From a virus: DNA of 25,062 bases. The first letter of the stretch is position 1. Every line of letters starts with the position of its first letter. The position numbers and the translations under genes were made by a program. Location of the stretch: IMG/VR virus record IMGVR_UViG_3300025872_000285, positions 1 to 25,062 of that record, one strand, 5' to 3'. The notes under the pieces are model-generated. The model made no database searches. It had not been told where the DNA came from and was given only the letters and a program-made list of their open reading frames with translations. Below, piece after piece: positions 6,069-13,898 of this stretch.

Positions 6069-6497
6069 ATGGCTCCTGACCCGCTTGACTTGTTGGGCGA
6101 CCTGCCTGATTGGCCCGGTTCCCGCCCACCAAAGAACCGCACGAAGTCAACGCCCGTAGCGCTTGACACAACCAATGGTGCTCGGTCTAAGATGTACCGC
6201 ATCAACGGTGCGGACATTGAGATGTTCTCCATCGGTGAAGCCGCCCGAGCACTCGGACGCACCGCCAGCACATTACGGATGTGGGAGAACCAAGGGTGGA
6301 TACCACGAGCCACATACAGATCGCCAGCGCCTCGGAAGAGTCAACTTCCGGGAAAAGTTCCGAAAGGGAGGCGTCTTTACAGCCGAGCACAGGTAGAGTT
6401 CCTGAAAGACTGTATCGTGCGCTTCAACTTGGACGACAAAAACTCCAAGCACTGGGAACAGTTCAAGACCTACGCCATAACACATTGGCCAAAATAG
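6069..6497 (+). CDS. MerR/excisionase-like DNA-binding protein
   Basis: 142 residues from ATG 6069, one base after the upstream stop, so coupled translation is likely. Residues 1-50 are proline- and charge-rich. Residues 53-80 form a MerR-type helix-turn-helix (FSIGEAARALGRTASTLRMW, then ENQGWIP), followed by a wing region with RRLYSRAQVEFLKDCI, the usual end of that fold. There is no effector domain, as in phage excisionases and small MerR regulators. No integrase is visible here, so regulation or replication control is more likely than excision. Confidence 0.78.
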   Translation: MAPDPLDLLGDLPDWPGSRPPKNRTKSTPVALDTTNGARSKMYRINGADIEMFSIGEAARALGRTASTLRMWENQGWIPRATYRSPAPRKSQLPGKVPKGRRLYSRAQVEFLKDCIVRFNLDDKNSKHWEQFKTYAITHWPK

Positions 6498-6502
6498 ACT
6501 CC

Positions 6503-6563
6503 GAGCACCTCGGTGCTCACGAGTAACACACATACACAAACACACACGAGAAAGACACACATC
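6503..6563 (+). promoter_or_regulatory. Leader of the SSB-like gene: hairpin plus CA-rich stretch
   Basis: GAGCACC (6503-6509) pairs with GGTGCTC (6512-6518) in a tight perfect stem, followed by an A+C-rich, G-poor leader up to the ATG at 6564. Such a stretch would be unstructured in RNA. The only Shine-Dalgarno-like element is a weak GAGAAAG (6548-6554). The arrangement could allow control of SSB translation, as known for the gp32 mRNA leader of T4; this is an analogy only. Confidence 0.4.
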
Positions 6564-7301
6564 ATGCCCAGATACGACGACGACGACGACTTTGAAAAAG
6601 ACGAAGAGCAGTACGAAGCGCCACGGCGCTTGCGTGTTGTTAATGAACACGATGATGAGGACGATGCCCCTGTCCGCAAGGCCAACGCACCTCGTTCTGC
6701 TGAACCCGCTACCCGCCGAGTGATCCGTGGTGGTTGGGAAGGCGTCAAGCAGTTGAAGTCCGATGTTTCGGATTCCTCCTACGCACAGCGCCTCAAGGTC
6801 TCGGAAGAACCCATCATCGTGAAGTTCCTTGAGGCGGCTCCGTATGCGGCCTACCGCCAGCACTGGGTGGAGCGCACGGGACAGAAGTCCTTCACTTGCA
6901 TCGGCAACATTGACCCCAAGGGATGCCCTCTCTGCGACTCCGGCAATCGCCCGAGTAACAAGTTCGCATTCAATGTGGTTCTGTTGACCCCCGGCGAAGA
7001 CCCCGTCCTCCGTTCCTACGAGGTCGGCTCCCGTGCGATTGACCAGTTGAAGAACTTCAATGACGACCCCCGTCAGGGACCGTTGCCGAAGCACTACTGG
7101 GCGATCAGCCGTTCCGGCAAGGGAGCCACGACCGCAACCAACCACCAGTTGGTCAAGGCTCGTGACCTTGAAGAAGAGTGGGGTGTCACCGAACTCTCGG
7201 AAGACATGCTCAACCACTTCCTCAAGTCGGCGTACACCGACGAAATTGTTCCCATCCCCACCCGTGCATCACTCCTCGGCGTTATCGCTGAAGACGAGTG
7301 A
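6564..7301 (+). CDS. Putative single-stranded DNA-binding protein with zinc motif
   Basis: 245 residues from ATG 6564; an upstream GTG at 6513 would only add the CA-rich leader. The N-terminus is very acidic (RYDDDDDFEKDEEQYE), then basic. The core has VKFLEAAPYAAYRQHWVERT, then FTCIGNIDPKGCPLCDSG, a likely zinc site, and strands FAFNVVLLTP. Phage gp32-like SSBs commonly have a zinc site inside an OB-fold with such spacing. The position between primase and polymerase suits an SSB. The acidic tail is N-terminal rather than C-terminal, which is unlike gp32 and gp2.5. Its stop overlaps the polymerase start (GTGA). Confidence 0.6.
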   Translation: MPRYDDDDDFEKDEEQYEAPRRLRVVNEHDDEDDAPVRKANAPRSAEPATRRVIRGGWEGVKQLKSDVSDSSYAQRLKVSEEPIIVKFLEAAPYAAYRQHWVERTGQKSFTCIGNIDPKGCPLCDSGNRPSNKFAFNVVLLTPGEDPVLRSYEVGSRAIDQLKNFNDDPRQGPLPKHYWAISRSGKGATTATNHQLVKARDLEEEWGVTELSEDMLNHFLKSAYTDEIVPIPTRASLLGVIAEDE

Positions 7302-9412
7302 TCGTGTCGGGGTTGAAACCCGAACAAGACCCGAGAGGGAGGGGCGATGACGCCCCTCCCTCAGTGGTTTCTACAGTAGAAGAACTCCACAATCTCGTTG
7401 CGATTATCCGAGAAGTTGGGGCGTTCGCCTTTGATGTGGAGACACGGGGTGTTGTTGAGCGTCATAAAGACGCTATGGATGCATTCAATACTGAGTTGCA
7501 GAACCATCTGTCAACGATGGTGTCCAAGTCACCGGCTGTGCGTGAAGCCACTCGTGAACGTCTCATGCAGAAATGGCGAGAGATACTCGCTCTTGACCCT
7601 TTACGCAATGAGGTCTTTTGGATTGGCATAGCCACGGACGGGCACTCATGGGCGATACCTATGGGTCACTCGCATGGGGAGATCATTGTTCCCGAAGAGG
7701 CAGGGGATGGCTCTACAGTGCCACCCCCGGGTTACCGCAAACTTCTTAAAGATGGTTCTGAGTCCGAGGCAAAGGCTCGGTATCACATACCAGCAGTCTT
7801 CTCAGACCCCCCGACACAATTACAACGGTCAGAGGTGTTTGGATGCCTAGAACAGTTGTTCGCTGATCCGGACATCATCAAGATTGGGCACAACGTCAAG
7901 TTTGACGCTCGCTCTATTCGCAAGTACTTGTCCAGCGAACTCCCGATGTCGGGATTCATGGACACGATGGTCATGCAACACATCGTTAACGAGAATCTTC
8001 GTGGCTATGGTCTGACAGACCTGATTGCTCATAATTATGGTGGCCACGACGCTTACTACCGAGACGGCAAATTGGGCAAGATCATTGACCATGTGCCGTT
8101 CTCCAAGGCCACTCGCTATGTGCATTTAGATGTGCGGTGGACATGGACGCTGTACAAACGGCTGTGGCGCAAGATCAAAAATCGTGAGGGGCTACGCAAT
8201 GCCTTGGAGCAGGACATGCTCGTCCTTCGGGTGCTCATGGACATGGAAGACGAGGGTATTCCGGTGACGAAGAGTGCCATGGTCATTCTTGGTCGTGAAC
8301 TGGACGGAAAGATGCGTGACTTACTCTTACAAATGAGTAAGTACACCCCGCCGGGGTTTAACCCCGACAGCAACAAGAGCAAGCAGGAGTTCTTGTTCAA
8401 AAAGAAATCCGCTGGCGGTCTCGGGCTCAAGTCTTACAAGAAGACAAACAAAGGGGCAGACTCCGTAGATGAGGAAGCCCTGCGCTACCTAGAAAATGCT
8501 CACCCCCTCATCCCGCTGTTACTGGAATGGCAGGAGACCAAGAAGACCAAGTCAACTTACGTTGATGGTTTGCTTCTCAAACTGGTGAACAACTGTCTTC
8601 ACCCATCGTTCCACCTGCACCGCACGGCGACTGGGCGTCTCTCGTCCAGTAGCCCAAACCTGCAAAACATTCCTCGTGACTCCACGATCCGTAGTCTGTT
8701 CGTTGCTCCGCCCAACCATACCCTTCTCGTAGCCGACTATGACCAAATTGAATTAAGGGTAATGTGCATGTTCTCCAAGGATAAGAACATGAGCAAGTTC
8801 TTCCTTCAGGAACAAGACATTCATGCTGGAGCGGCGGCATTGGTGCTTGGTAAGCGCCCTGATGAGGTCACGCCGGAGGAACGCCAACTTGGTAAGGGCG
8901 TTAACTTCTTAACCGCTTACGGTGGAGGTGCTCAAAAACTTGCACGGACAACCGGTATTACCGAACAGCGTGCTAGAGAAGTAATTAATAACTACTACAG
9001 ACAATTTAGTGGCATTTCTTCGTGGAAAGCCACTGAGATAATCAAAGCGAGACAGCGTGGCTATGTGACCACCCTGTCCGGCAGACGGCGTCGGCTGTCT
9101 GAACTACATAGCACTGACGAGTCGCTTCGTGCTCGTGCGGAACGGCAAGCGATCAACGCCATCGTGCAAGGATCAGCGGCTGACATCTGCAAGATTGCTA
9201 TGATTGATGTCCACGAAGCGTTAAAACCCTTTAACGCTAAAATATTAGTTCAGGTTCACGACGAGTTAGTGGTCGCTGTTCCTGACAACTGCGTGGATGA
9301 AGCACAACAAGTAATGGTGGACGCCATGGGTCACGGGCGGGTCATTGAAGGTATACCACTCAAAGTATCTTGCCACTCAGCAAACTCATGGTCGGAGGCC
9401 AAAGGTAAATGA
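7298..9412 (+). CDS. polA: Family A DNA polymerase with 3'-5' exonuclease
   Basis: 704 residues if the GTG at 7298 is used; GTG 7364 is an alternative that would place a hairpin upstream of the gene. The DEDDy proofreading domain shows D46/E48 (FDVETRG), NVKFD near 200 and YVHLD near 275. The polymerase domain has TGRLSSSSPNLQNIPRD, motif A DYDQIELR (480-487), motif B with R529, K533, F537 and Y541 at exactly Pol I spacing, and motif C HDE (654-656). There is no 5'-3' exonuclease domain, as in T7-type phage polymerases. Motif A has Asp where most members have Ser (DYSQIELR). It is the replicative polymerase of this phage. Confidence 0.95.
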   Translation: MIVSGLKPEQDPRGRGDDAPPSVVSTVEELHNLVAIIREVGAFAFDVETRGVVERHKDAMDAFNTELQNHLSTMVSKSPAVREATRERLMQKWREILALDPLRNEVFWIGIATDGHSWAIPMGHSHGEIIVPEEAGDGSTVPPPGYRKLLKDGSESEAKARYHIPAVFSDPPTQLQRSEVFGCLEQLFADPDIIKIGHNVKFDARSIRKYLSSELPMSGFMDTMVMQHIVNENLRGYGLTDLIAHNYGGHDAYYRDGKLGKIIDHVPFSKATRYVHLDVRWTWTLYKRLWRKIKNREGLRNALEQDMLVLRVLMDMEDEGIPVTKSAMVILGRELDGKMRDLLLQMSKYTPPGFNPDSNKSKQEFLFKKKSAGGLGLKSYKKTNKGADSVDEEALRYLENAHPLIPLLLEWQETKKTKSTYVDGLLLKLVNNCLHPSFHLHRTATGRLSSSSPNLQNIPRDSTIRSLFVAPPNHTLLVADYDQIELRVMCMFSKDKNMSKFFLQEQDIHAGAAALVLGKRPDEVTPEERQLGKGVNFLTAYGGGAQKLARTTGITEQRAREVINNYYRQFSGISSWKATEIIKARQRGYVTTLSGRRRRLSELHSTDESLRARAERQAINAIVQGSAADICKIAMIDVHEALKPFNAKILVQVHDELVVAVPDNCVDEAQQVMVDAMGHGRVIEGIPLKVSCHSANSWSEAKGK
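7335..7362. repeat. 12-bp perfect G+C-rich hairpin at SSB/polymerase junction
   Basis: Arms 7335-7346 and 7351-7362 pair perfectly around ATGA. It lies 33 bases after the SSB stop, inside the polymerase frame if the GTG at 7298 is used and just before the in-frame GTG at 7364. The short T tract after it (GGTTTC) is weak, so it may be an attenuator or mRNA stability element rather than a full terminator. Confidence 0.7.
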
Positions 9413-9915
9413 ACGACGACGACGAACTGTCCCCGCTGAATCAACGCACTTTCTTACTCACCATGTCACCGGGGGATGGGCAACGGATTGCCGAGGTTGC
9501 TGGGTTTTCCCCGCCTTCTGAGGAAGTCATGGAGCAAGAAACAAGCGATGTGCTGGGTAAATGGATTAGATTTCAACGCACCGGCATACTGGACGATATC
9601 GAGAAGTCGGCTCGGTGGCTGTCTGACATCATTCGCCAGCAGAACAAACTTGAGGATGACGAGTCCGATGTGTCCGTTGCGTTGTTTACCTCATTTGGGG
9701 TTTCATTGTTAGCCATGCTTATAGACAGTGAAAAACTAGAGGTCAACCAAGACATAGAGTTTGCGGACGACCTACCCTTGCTTATCCAGCAAGACCCGCT
9801 GTCACGCATCATTCAAATCATCCAACTCTTCTCGGTTCCCGGCATCTCTGCCGAATGGGATATAGAGTTCATGGAATCAGACGACGATGATTGGGAGGAC
9901 TACGACGATGAATGA
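9409..9915 (+). CDS. Acidic hypothetical protein, 168 aa
   Basis: The ATG overlaps the polymerase stop (ATGA). The protein is strongly acidic at both ends (MNDDDELS and ESDDDDWEDYDDE). Its middle is helical: WIRFQRTGILDDIEKSARWL, then a long hydrophobic helix (VSVALFTSFGVSLLAMLIDS) that could be buried rather than membrane-spanning. The acidic tail resembles the partner-binding tails of SSB-type proteins, but I see no OB-fold. Function unknown; the location suggests a replication accessory or DNA mimic. Confidence 0.8.
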   Translation: MNDDDELSPLNQRTFLLTMSPGDGQRIAEVAGFSPPSEEVMEQETSDVLGKWIRFQRTGILDDIEKSARWLSDIIRQQNKLEDDESDVSVALFTSFGVSLLAMLIDSEKLEVNQDIEFADDLPLLIQQDPLSRIIQIIQLFSVPGISAEWDIEFMESDDDDWEDYDDE

Positions 9916-10279
9916 CTGGTGGTCAAGGAAACTGAGCAATCAGCCTTCTCCTCCACGGACACCCCCGTCCGTCATGCCGTCTCGCCCCAACTCCATCCAG
10001 TTCCCCGCCGTGGCCCCGCCTGTACATCAGGTAACACCACAAGAGGCGCCGAGCATTACTCCTGATGGGGAAATCCGCATGGGAGATGCCATACGGTCAT
10101 GGAAGGGTGGGGAAGCGTCTCGTAAAGAGACGCAGAGTTGCCCTGAGTGCGGTAGCAACTTGGTCTTCAGCCGAGCCAAAGGCACGACCGTCAACGGTTA
10201 TCCCCCAGCACCCCGTTGCTACTCTTGTGGCTGGAACGGTAAGTACATGCAAGCAGATCAGGCTTCTTGGGCCGTCTGA
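9908..10279 (+). CDS. Zinc-ribbon protein with proline-rich N-terminus, 123 aa
   Basis: The ATG at 9908 overlaps the previous gene by eight bases. The first 60 residues are proline-rich and probably disordered. The C-terminus has CPECGSN and, after about 25 residues, PPAPRCYSCGWNGKY, a two-CxxC zinc ribbon that is a common pattern in phage proteins. It lies directly before recA, with the two probably on one transcript. Function unknown; nucleic-acid or protein binding is likely. Confidence 0.78.
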   Translation: MNDWWSRKLSNQPSPPRTPPSVMPSRPNSIQFPAVAPPVHQVTPQEAPSITPDGEIRMGDAIRSWKGGEASRKETQSCPECGSNLVFSRAKGTTVNGYPPAPRCYSCGWNGKYMQADQASWAV

Positions 10280-10298
10280 CAACAATAAGGAGCACAAC

Positions 10299-11306
10299 AT
10301 GAGCGAGAGCATTGAAGCCATCTTTGCCCAACTGAACAAGAAGTTTGGTGAGGGCACCGTGGTTCGTGGATCAGAAATGCATCAAGAACTTCCCCGCATC
10401 ACAACAGGCGTTTTGGCGTTTGATCTGATGCTTGGTGGCGGTTGGCCGGTTAATCAATGGTCTGAGATCATTGGGGATGAGTCTTCGGGTAAAACTGCGA
10501 TTGCTTTTAAAACAATTGCCGCCAACCAAGCCTTAGACCCAGACTGGGTTGTGCTCTGGATCGCCGCCGAGGAGTTTGTTCCTGAGTACGCACAAGCCAT
10601 TGGTGTGGACTTAGACCGCATTTGGATTGTTGAAACTAACGTGATGGAGCACGCCTACGACCTGATTGTCAAGTCTCTTGAGAATCGGGCGGTTGACTGC
10701 ATCGTGGTGGACTCCCTTCCCGCACTTGTTCCCGGTGACGAGGCTGAGAAACTCATGGAAGAGTTCACGGTGGGCCTTGGCGCCCGATTGACGGGTAAGT
10801 TCTTCCGAAAGTCTGGAAAGGCGCAGAAACGCTCCCTCATCGGAGAAGACCGTGGCTGTACTGGCCTCATCATCAACCAGTGGCGTGAAAAGATCGGCGT
10901 CATGTACGGAGATAACCGCACCACCCCGGGTGGTAAGGCAAAGAACTTCCACTACTTCACCCGTGTGGAGGTCAAGCGTGACGAGTGGATCAAGGTCAAA
11001 GACGAAGCCATCGGGCAGACCATTCGTGGTCGTACCATGAAGAACAAGACCTACCGACCCCAGCAGACGGCACAGGTTGACTTCTACTTTGCTGACGGCA
11101 ACGGGTTCCAACTCGGTGACTTTGACACGATCAAAGACATCGTCAACATTGGTATCTCCATCAACGCAATCTCCCGTGCCGGTGCCTTCTATAACTTTGA
11201 GGGTCAGAAGTGGCAGGGCAAAGAAGCGCTACTACTCGGTGTCCGAGAAGACCTTGACCTCCAAAAGAAACTTGCCGACATTGCCCGAAACCACTTCGCA
11301 GTCTGA
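10299..11306 (+). CDS. recA: RecA-type recombinase
   Basis: 335 residues from ATG 10299, with TAAGGAG upstream; the longer open frame from 10065 is out-of-frame read-through of the zinc-ribbon gene. Walker A is GDESSGKT (59-66), the catalytic glutamate lies in WIAAEE, and Walker B is DCIVVDSLPAL. The L1/L2 regions are recognisable: VGLGARLTGKFFRK, then IGVMYGDNRTTPGGKAKNF, close to the bacterial RecA IGVMFG-TTTGGNALKF pattern. It would form filaments on ssDNA for strand exchange and repair with the nearby nucleases. The basic C-terminal part is shorter than in host RecA. The 17-base start region is identical to that of the gene at 18529. Confidence 0.94.
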   Translation: MSESIEAIFAQLNKKFGEGTVVRGSEMHQELPRITTGVLAFDLMLGGGWPVNQWSEIIGDESSGKTAIAFKTIAANQALDPDWVVLWIAAEEFVPEYAQAIGVDLDRIWIVETNVMEHAYDLIVKSLENRAVDCIVVDSLPALVPGDEAEKLMEEFTVGLGARLTGKFFRKSGKAQKRSLIGEDRGCTGLIINQWREKIGVMYGDNRTTPGGKAKNFHYFTRVEVKRDEWIKVKDEAIGQTIRGRTMKNKTYRPQQTAQVDFYFADGNGFQLGDFDTIKDIVNIGISINAISRAGAFYNFEGQKWQGKEALLLGVREDLDLQKKLADIARNHFAV

Positions 11307-11454
11307 GTGGTATTGCTGTGACACCTCTCGTCCCGAGGGGTTCACTTACCACATGTTTGTAACTGTCTGTGATACCTGTTTTACAAAGTTTCCATACTAC
11401 GACTGCTACTGCGAACTCTCGCATGATTGCACACCTACCGAAAGCACCCCATGA
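11281..11454 (+). CDS. Small cysteine-rich protein; start uncertain
   Basis: An open frame fills the gap between recA and the next nuclease and ends in an ATGA overlap with it, which supports translation. Seven cysteines occur in about 40 residues (WYCCDTS, VCDTCF, YYDCYCELSHDC). The candidate starts are TTG 11281 (57 residues, 26-base overlap with recA) and ATG 11353 (33 residues, losing the first CC pair). Neither has a clear ribosome site. Likely a small zinc-binding protein. Confidence 0.5.
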   Translation: MPETTSQSEWYCCDTSRPEGFTYHMFVTVCDTCFTKFPYYDCYCELSHDCTPTESTP

Positions 11455-11789
11455 TCATTGGCTCAGACGGCGAAAACTCACGCCGGTTCATCAACAAGAA
11501 GTCACGGAAACAGGAAGAGCGCACCGCAAAAGCGTACCGAGGTAGTCGTAACGCTGGGTCAGGGTCAGGCTGGCTTCGTAAGAATGATGTCCGCTCGGAA
11601 CACTTTCTCATTGAAAACAAGTTCACAGATAACACCAAGTCTTACTCCATTAAGTTCACAGACCTCCGTGATCTAGAGGCAGTCGCTCTCCGTGAAGACC
11701 GCATCCCTGTATTGCAGTTTGACTTGGGTGGTAAGCGCTATGTAATACTCACGGAGGACGACTTCTTGGAGATGACTCATGGGGAATAA
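11451..11789 (+). CDS. PD-(D/E)XK nuclease, possible Holliday junction resolvase
   Basis: 112 residues from ATG 11451; the upstream in-frame TTG at 11427 lies in the previous gene. The basic N-terminus is followed by SGSGWLRKND46V, then FLIE54NK56, a typical D-x7-ExK active site, and a helix (LRDLEAVALREDRIPV) with strands VLQFDLGGKRYVIL and DDFLEM at the end. This order is typical of small phage resolvase-like and very-short-patch-like nucleases. Its role would be cutting branched DNA during replication or recombination. It overlaps the next nuclease gene by 11 bases. Confidence 0.72.
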   Translation: MIIGSDGENSRRFINKKSRKQEERTAKAYRGSRNAGSGSGWLRKNDVRSEHFLIENKFTDNTKSYSIKFTDLRDLEAVALREDRIPVLQFDLGGKRYVILTEDDFLEMTHGE

Positions 11790-12804
11790 CAAGTGGATAC
11801 TTGAGCAACTCAAGGAGAACGCCAAGTCTAAGGGCGTTATTCTTCCCATCGTCCGAGTTCAGTCAGCACTTGATAACGCCACGGCGCAGGCTAAGCGAGA
11901 TACATCAGGGCTACACCCCAGTGAGATATGTAAAAAGAACTGGTGCCCCCGTTCCTCGTGGTACGGGCTCATGGGGTTTCCACGCCCAACAACTGCTCCG
12001 GGGTTCAACCTGCTCAACATCTTTGCTGAGGGTAACGCCATCCATAACAAGTGGCAGACTTGGTTGTGGCACGCCGGTGTCCTCAAAGGCTGGTGGCAGT
12101 GTCAAGAGTGTGAGCACCGCTGGGAGGGTATCGGTGGAGAACACTGCCCCACCTGTGATTCAACACACATTCGTTATCGTGAAGTGCCTATCCGTAACGA
12201 GGAGTACAACATCACCGGTCATGCTGACGGCATCGTTGTTCAGGAGAACCTTGAAACGCTGATTGAAATCAAGAGCGTTGGTGTTGGAACCCTTAGGTTT
12301 GAAGCACCTGACATTTTCATACCTTATTCTAAGGGTGAGATAACCATTGATGAGGTGTGGAACAGAGTACGAAAGCCCTTCCCATCACATCTGAGGCAGG
12401 CTAATCTGTACATGTTCTGCACCGGCATTCACAGTTTGGCGTTCATCTACGAGTGGAAGCCGACACAGGATGTCAAGGAGTTCAATGTCCGCTTTCAGCC
12501 GGAGATCATTGACGACATATTGACTGGTTGCGCCAGTATCATGGCGCACCTAGACGGTAAACGCCCACCAATGCGCCCCTTGTGGGCGAATAGCATCACG
12601 CACAGCACCTGTAAAACATGTCCATACAAGAGTAAATGTTGGGGAGACGATGACACGGATAGTACGAACCACACCAGCGACAGACCCGGTGGAGAAGTTC
12701 AAGAGCAAGTTCAGCCTCCCAGCACGACCGGGATCAGCGCCTCCGGAGATACCCCGGGACCTAGACGGGTTGTCCGACGCGGACTTGATGAGTCTGTATC
12801 GTGA
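11779..12804 (+). CDS. Cas4/RecB-like Fe-S exonuclease with zinc-ribbon insert
   Basis: 341 residues; the ATG follows GGAG (11768-11771). The nuclease motifs are in order: GNAIH (H88), GHAD (D149), IEIK (E162, K164) and QANLY (Q206, Y210), the RecB/Cas4 set. C56 (WCPRSSW) and C277, C280 and C286 (CKTCPYKSKC) fit the four-cysteine Fe-S cluster that clamps the N- and C-terminal parts in Cas4, AddB and related enzymes. An extra zinc ribbon is inserted between the first two motifs (C107/C110 and C122/C125). The last 55 residues are disordered and overlap the next gene. It likely resects DNA ends for RecA. Confidence 0.88.
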   Translation: MGNNKWILEQLKENAKSKGVILPIVRVQSALDNATAQAKRDTSGLHPSEICKKNWCPRSSWYGLMGFPRPTTAPGFNLLNIFAEGNAIHNKWQTWLWHAGVLKGWWQCQECEHRWEGIGGEHCPTCDSTHIRYREVPIRNEEYNITGHADGIVVQENLETLIEIKSVGVGTLRFEAPDIFIPYSKGEITIDEVWNRVRKPFPSHLRQANLYMFCTGIHSLAFIYEWKPTQDVKEFNVRFQPEIIDDILTGCASIMAHLDGKRPPMRPLWANSITHSTCKTCPYKSKCWGDDDTDSTNHTSDRPGGEVQEQVQPPSTTGISASGDTPGPRRVVRRGLDESVS

Positions 12805-13147
12805 GTTTATGGCGTGGGTCTCGTACTCACAGTCAGAATTGGTGATGGCTGAGATTGACGAGGAAAAGCAGTCTCACAAGTGCCGTCTGTCTGAGTCCAC
12901 GATCCTGATCGGGCAGTGGAACTCAGCCGATAAGGCAGACCGAGTTACCTTAGCCAAAGCACGACGGGACGTTGATCCTGTGGTGGTGGCACAGCAGGAG
13001 TCGTACCAAGCCGCTCGTGCTTACCGTAAACTCGTAGAGACTATGTTTGAGTCTTGTGAGCGTGGGGCGCAATTGTTGTCCCGTGAACTCTCACGACGCA
13101 TTGGATTACACGGTAAAGATGTAAGGATGCAACGCTTTGGAGCCTAA
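12650..13147 (+). CDS. Helical hypothetical protein, 165 aa, long overlap with nuclease gene
   Basis: ATG 12650 has GGGGAG a few bases upstream, inside the end of the nuclease gene, giving a 155-base overlap in another frame. The first 40 residues are proline-rich, then the protein is almost entirely helical: DADLMSLYREFMAWVSYSQS, RVTLAKARRDVDPVVVAQQE, and a basic C-terminal helix (CERGAQLLSRELSRRIGLHG). This suggests a coiled-coil or helical bundle. I do not recognise the family. A position between nucleases suggests a recombination partner. A later start would remove the overlap, but the ribosome site favours 12650. Confidence 0.75.
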   Translation: MTRIVRTTPATDPVEKFKSKFSLPARPGSAPPEIPRDLDGLSDADLMSLYREFMAWVSYSQSELVMAEIDEEKQSHKCRLSESTILIGQWNSADKADRVTLAKARRDVDPVVVAQQESYQAARAYRKLVETMFESCERGAQLLSRELSRRIGLHGKDVRMQRFGA

Positions 13148-13325
13148 TATCTACGGGTGGTTAAAAGACCACCAATCCATTACCAGCCCCTCCGGCGTTA
13201 CCTACGATGTACCACGCTTTCAAGAAACTATCGCCTTGATTGACTCACTTCAAGCCGAGATTGAGCGCCTGCGGAACGAAATTGACCAACTAAAAAAAGA
13301 AAGGCTTATCCATGTTGACTCCTAA
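13137..13325 (+). CDS. Small coiled-coil protein, 62 aa
   Basis: The TTG start overlaps the previous gene by 11 bases, with AAGG upstream. Residues 1-25 include YGWLKDHQSITSPSGVTYDV; residues 26-58 form a clear coiled coil with heptads (IALIDSLQAEIERLRNEI, then DQLKKERL). No catalytic motif. The gene ends inside the next one. Function unknown; probably dimerises or binds a partner. Confidence 0.65.
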   Translation: MEPNIYGWLKDHQSITSPSGVTYDVPRFQETIALIDSLQAEIERLRNEIDQLKKERLIHVDS

Positions 13326-13500
13326 TCGGGCCGCTGAAGAGGCAAATGCTCGCCTAAGACAGCAGAGTGATTTGTACAACTTTGGTGGTGGCAAATCAAT
13401 GCACAAGATTCAGGATGACATCCGTGAGATTCGTAAATCGGTGCAGGAAATCACCGAGTTACTTACTACCTTTATTAAGTCGATACAGAATAATGGCTAA
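13312..13500 (+). CDS. Small helical protein, 62 aa
   Basis: ATG 13312 follows AAAGG and lies inside the previous gene by 14 bases. The sequence has an acidic/basic N-terminal helix (AAEEANARLRQQSDLY), a glycine turn (NFGGGKS), and a C-terminal amphipathic helix with regular hydrophobics (IQDDIREIRKSVQEITELL) suited to a coiled coil. It may pair with the coiled-coil protein encoded just upstream. Function unknown. It overlaps the resolvase gene by eight bases. Confidence 0.65.
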   Translation: MLTPNRAAEEANARLRQQSDLYNFGGGKSMHKIQDDIREIRKSVQEITELLTTFIKSIQNNG

Positions 13501-13858
13501 TAAGGCTAAGCAGAAGGGTACTTCCTTTGAGACGATGATCAAGGGCTACCTCAATGACAACGGGTTTCCTGACGCCGAGCGCACCCCACTCAAAGCCGGT
13601 GACGACACGGGCGACATAAACGGTATAAAAAACCGTAACACTGGTCGTAACGCCATCATTCAATGCAAGAATCAGAGAACCTTTCAACTAAGTCAGTGGT
13701 TAGACGACACCGTCAAGCAAGCCAAGGCCAAGGGTGATGCAGTTCCTGCTCTAGTTGTTAAACGCCCAAATAAAGGGGTTAATTCTCTAGGTGATACTTA
13801 CGCTGTTTTGCGTCTTTGTGACCTCGTAGACCTATTGAAAGAGGCCGGTTACTTCTAA
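13493..13858 (+). CDS. Holliday junction resolvase-like PD-(D/E)XK nuclease
   Basis: 121 residues from ATG 13493; the longer open frame from 13367 is out-of-frame with the previous gene. The core is KGTSFETMIKGYL (E13), then D41 in DTGDINGI, and IIQCK (Q57, K59), followed by a Ser-Gln-Trp helix LSQWLDDTVKQAKAKG. This layout is that of small phage resolvases and Hjc-like enzymes. The catalytic ExK is QxK, a variant known from Mrr-type nucleases. It would resolve junctions produced by RecA; it is the second PD-(D/E)XK resolvase-like gene within 2.5 kb. Confidence 0.82.
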   Translation: MANKAKQKGTSFETMIKGYLNDNGFPDAERTPLKAGDDTGDINGIKNRNTGRNAIIQCKNQRTFQLSQWLDDTVKQAKAKGDAVPALVVKRPNKGVNSLGDTYAVLRLCDLVDLLKEAGYF

Positions 13859-13862
13859 TATT

Positions 13863-13882
13863 TAAGGGCTACACAACCCTTA
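13863..13882. repeat. Short hairpin between resolvase and SpoVS-like genes
   Basis: TAAGGG (13863-13868) and CCCTTA (13877-13882) pair around an eight-base loop in the 40-base gap before the SpoVS-like gene. There is no T-run, so termination is doubtful; it may mark a boundary between the recombination genes and the next block. Confidence 0.35.
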
Positions 13883-13898
13883 CATATTGGAGTACAGA

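Noticed and set aside
6273-7217. Long minus-strand frame (314 codons) opposite the SSB-like gene
   Set aside because: It is antisense to genes with clear domains, and has no ribosome site and no family features; an effect of third-position base bias.
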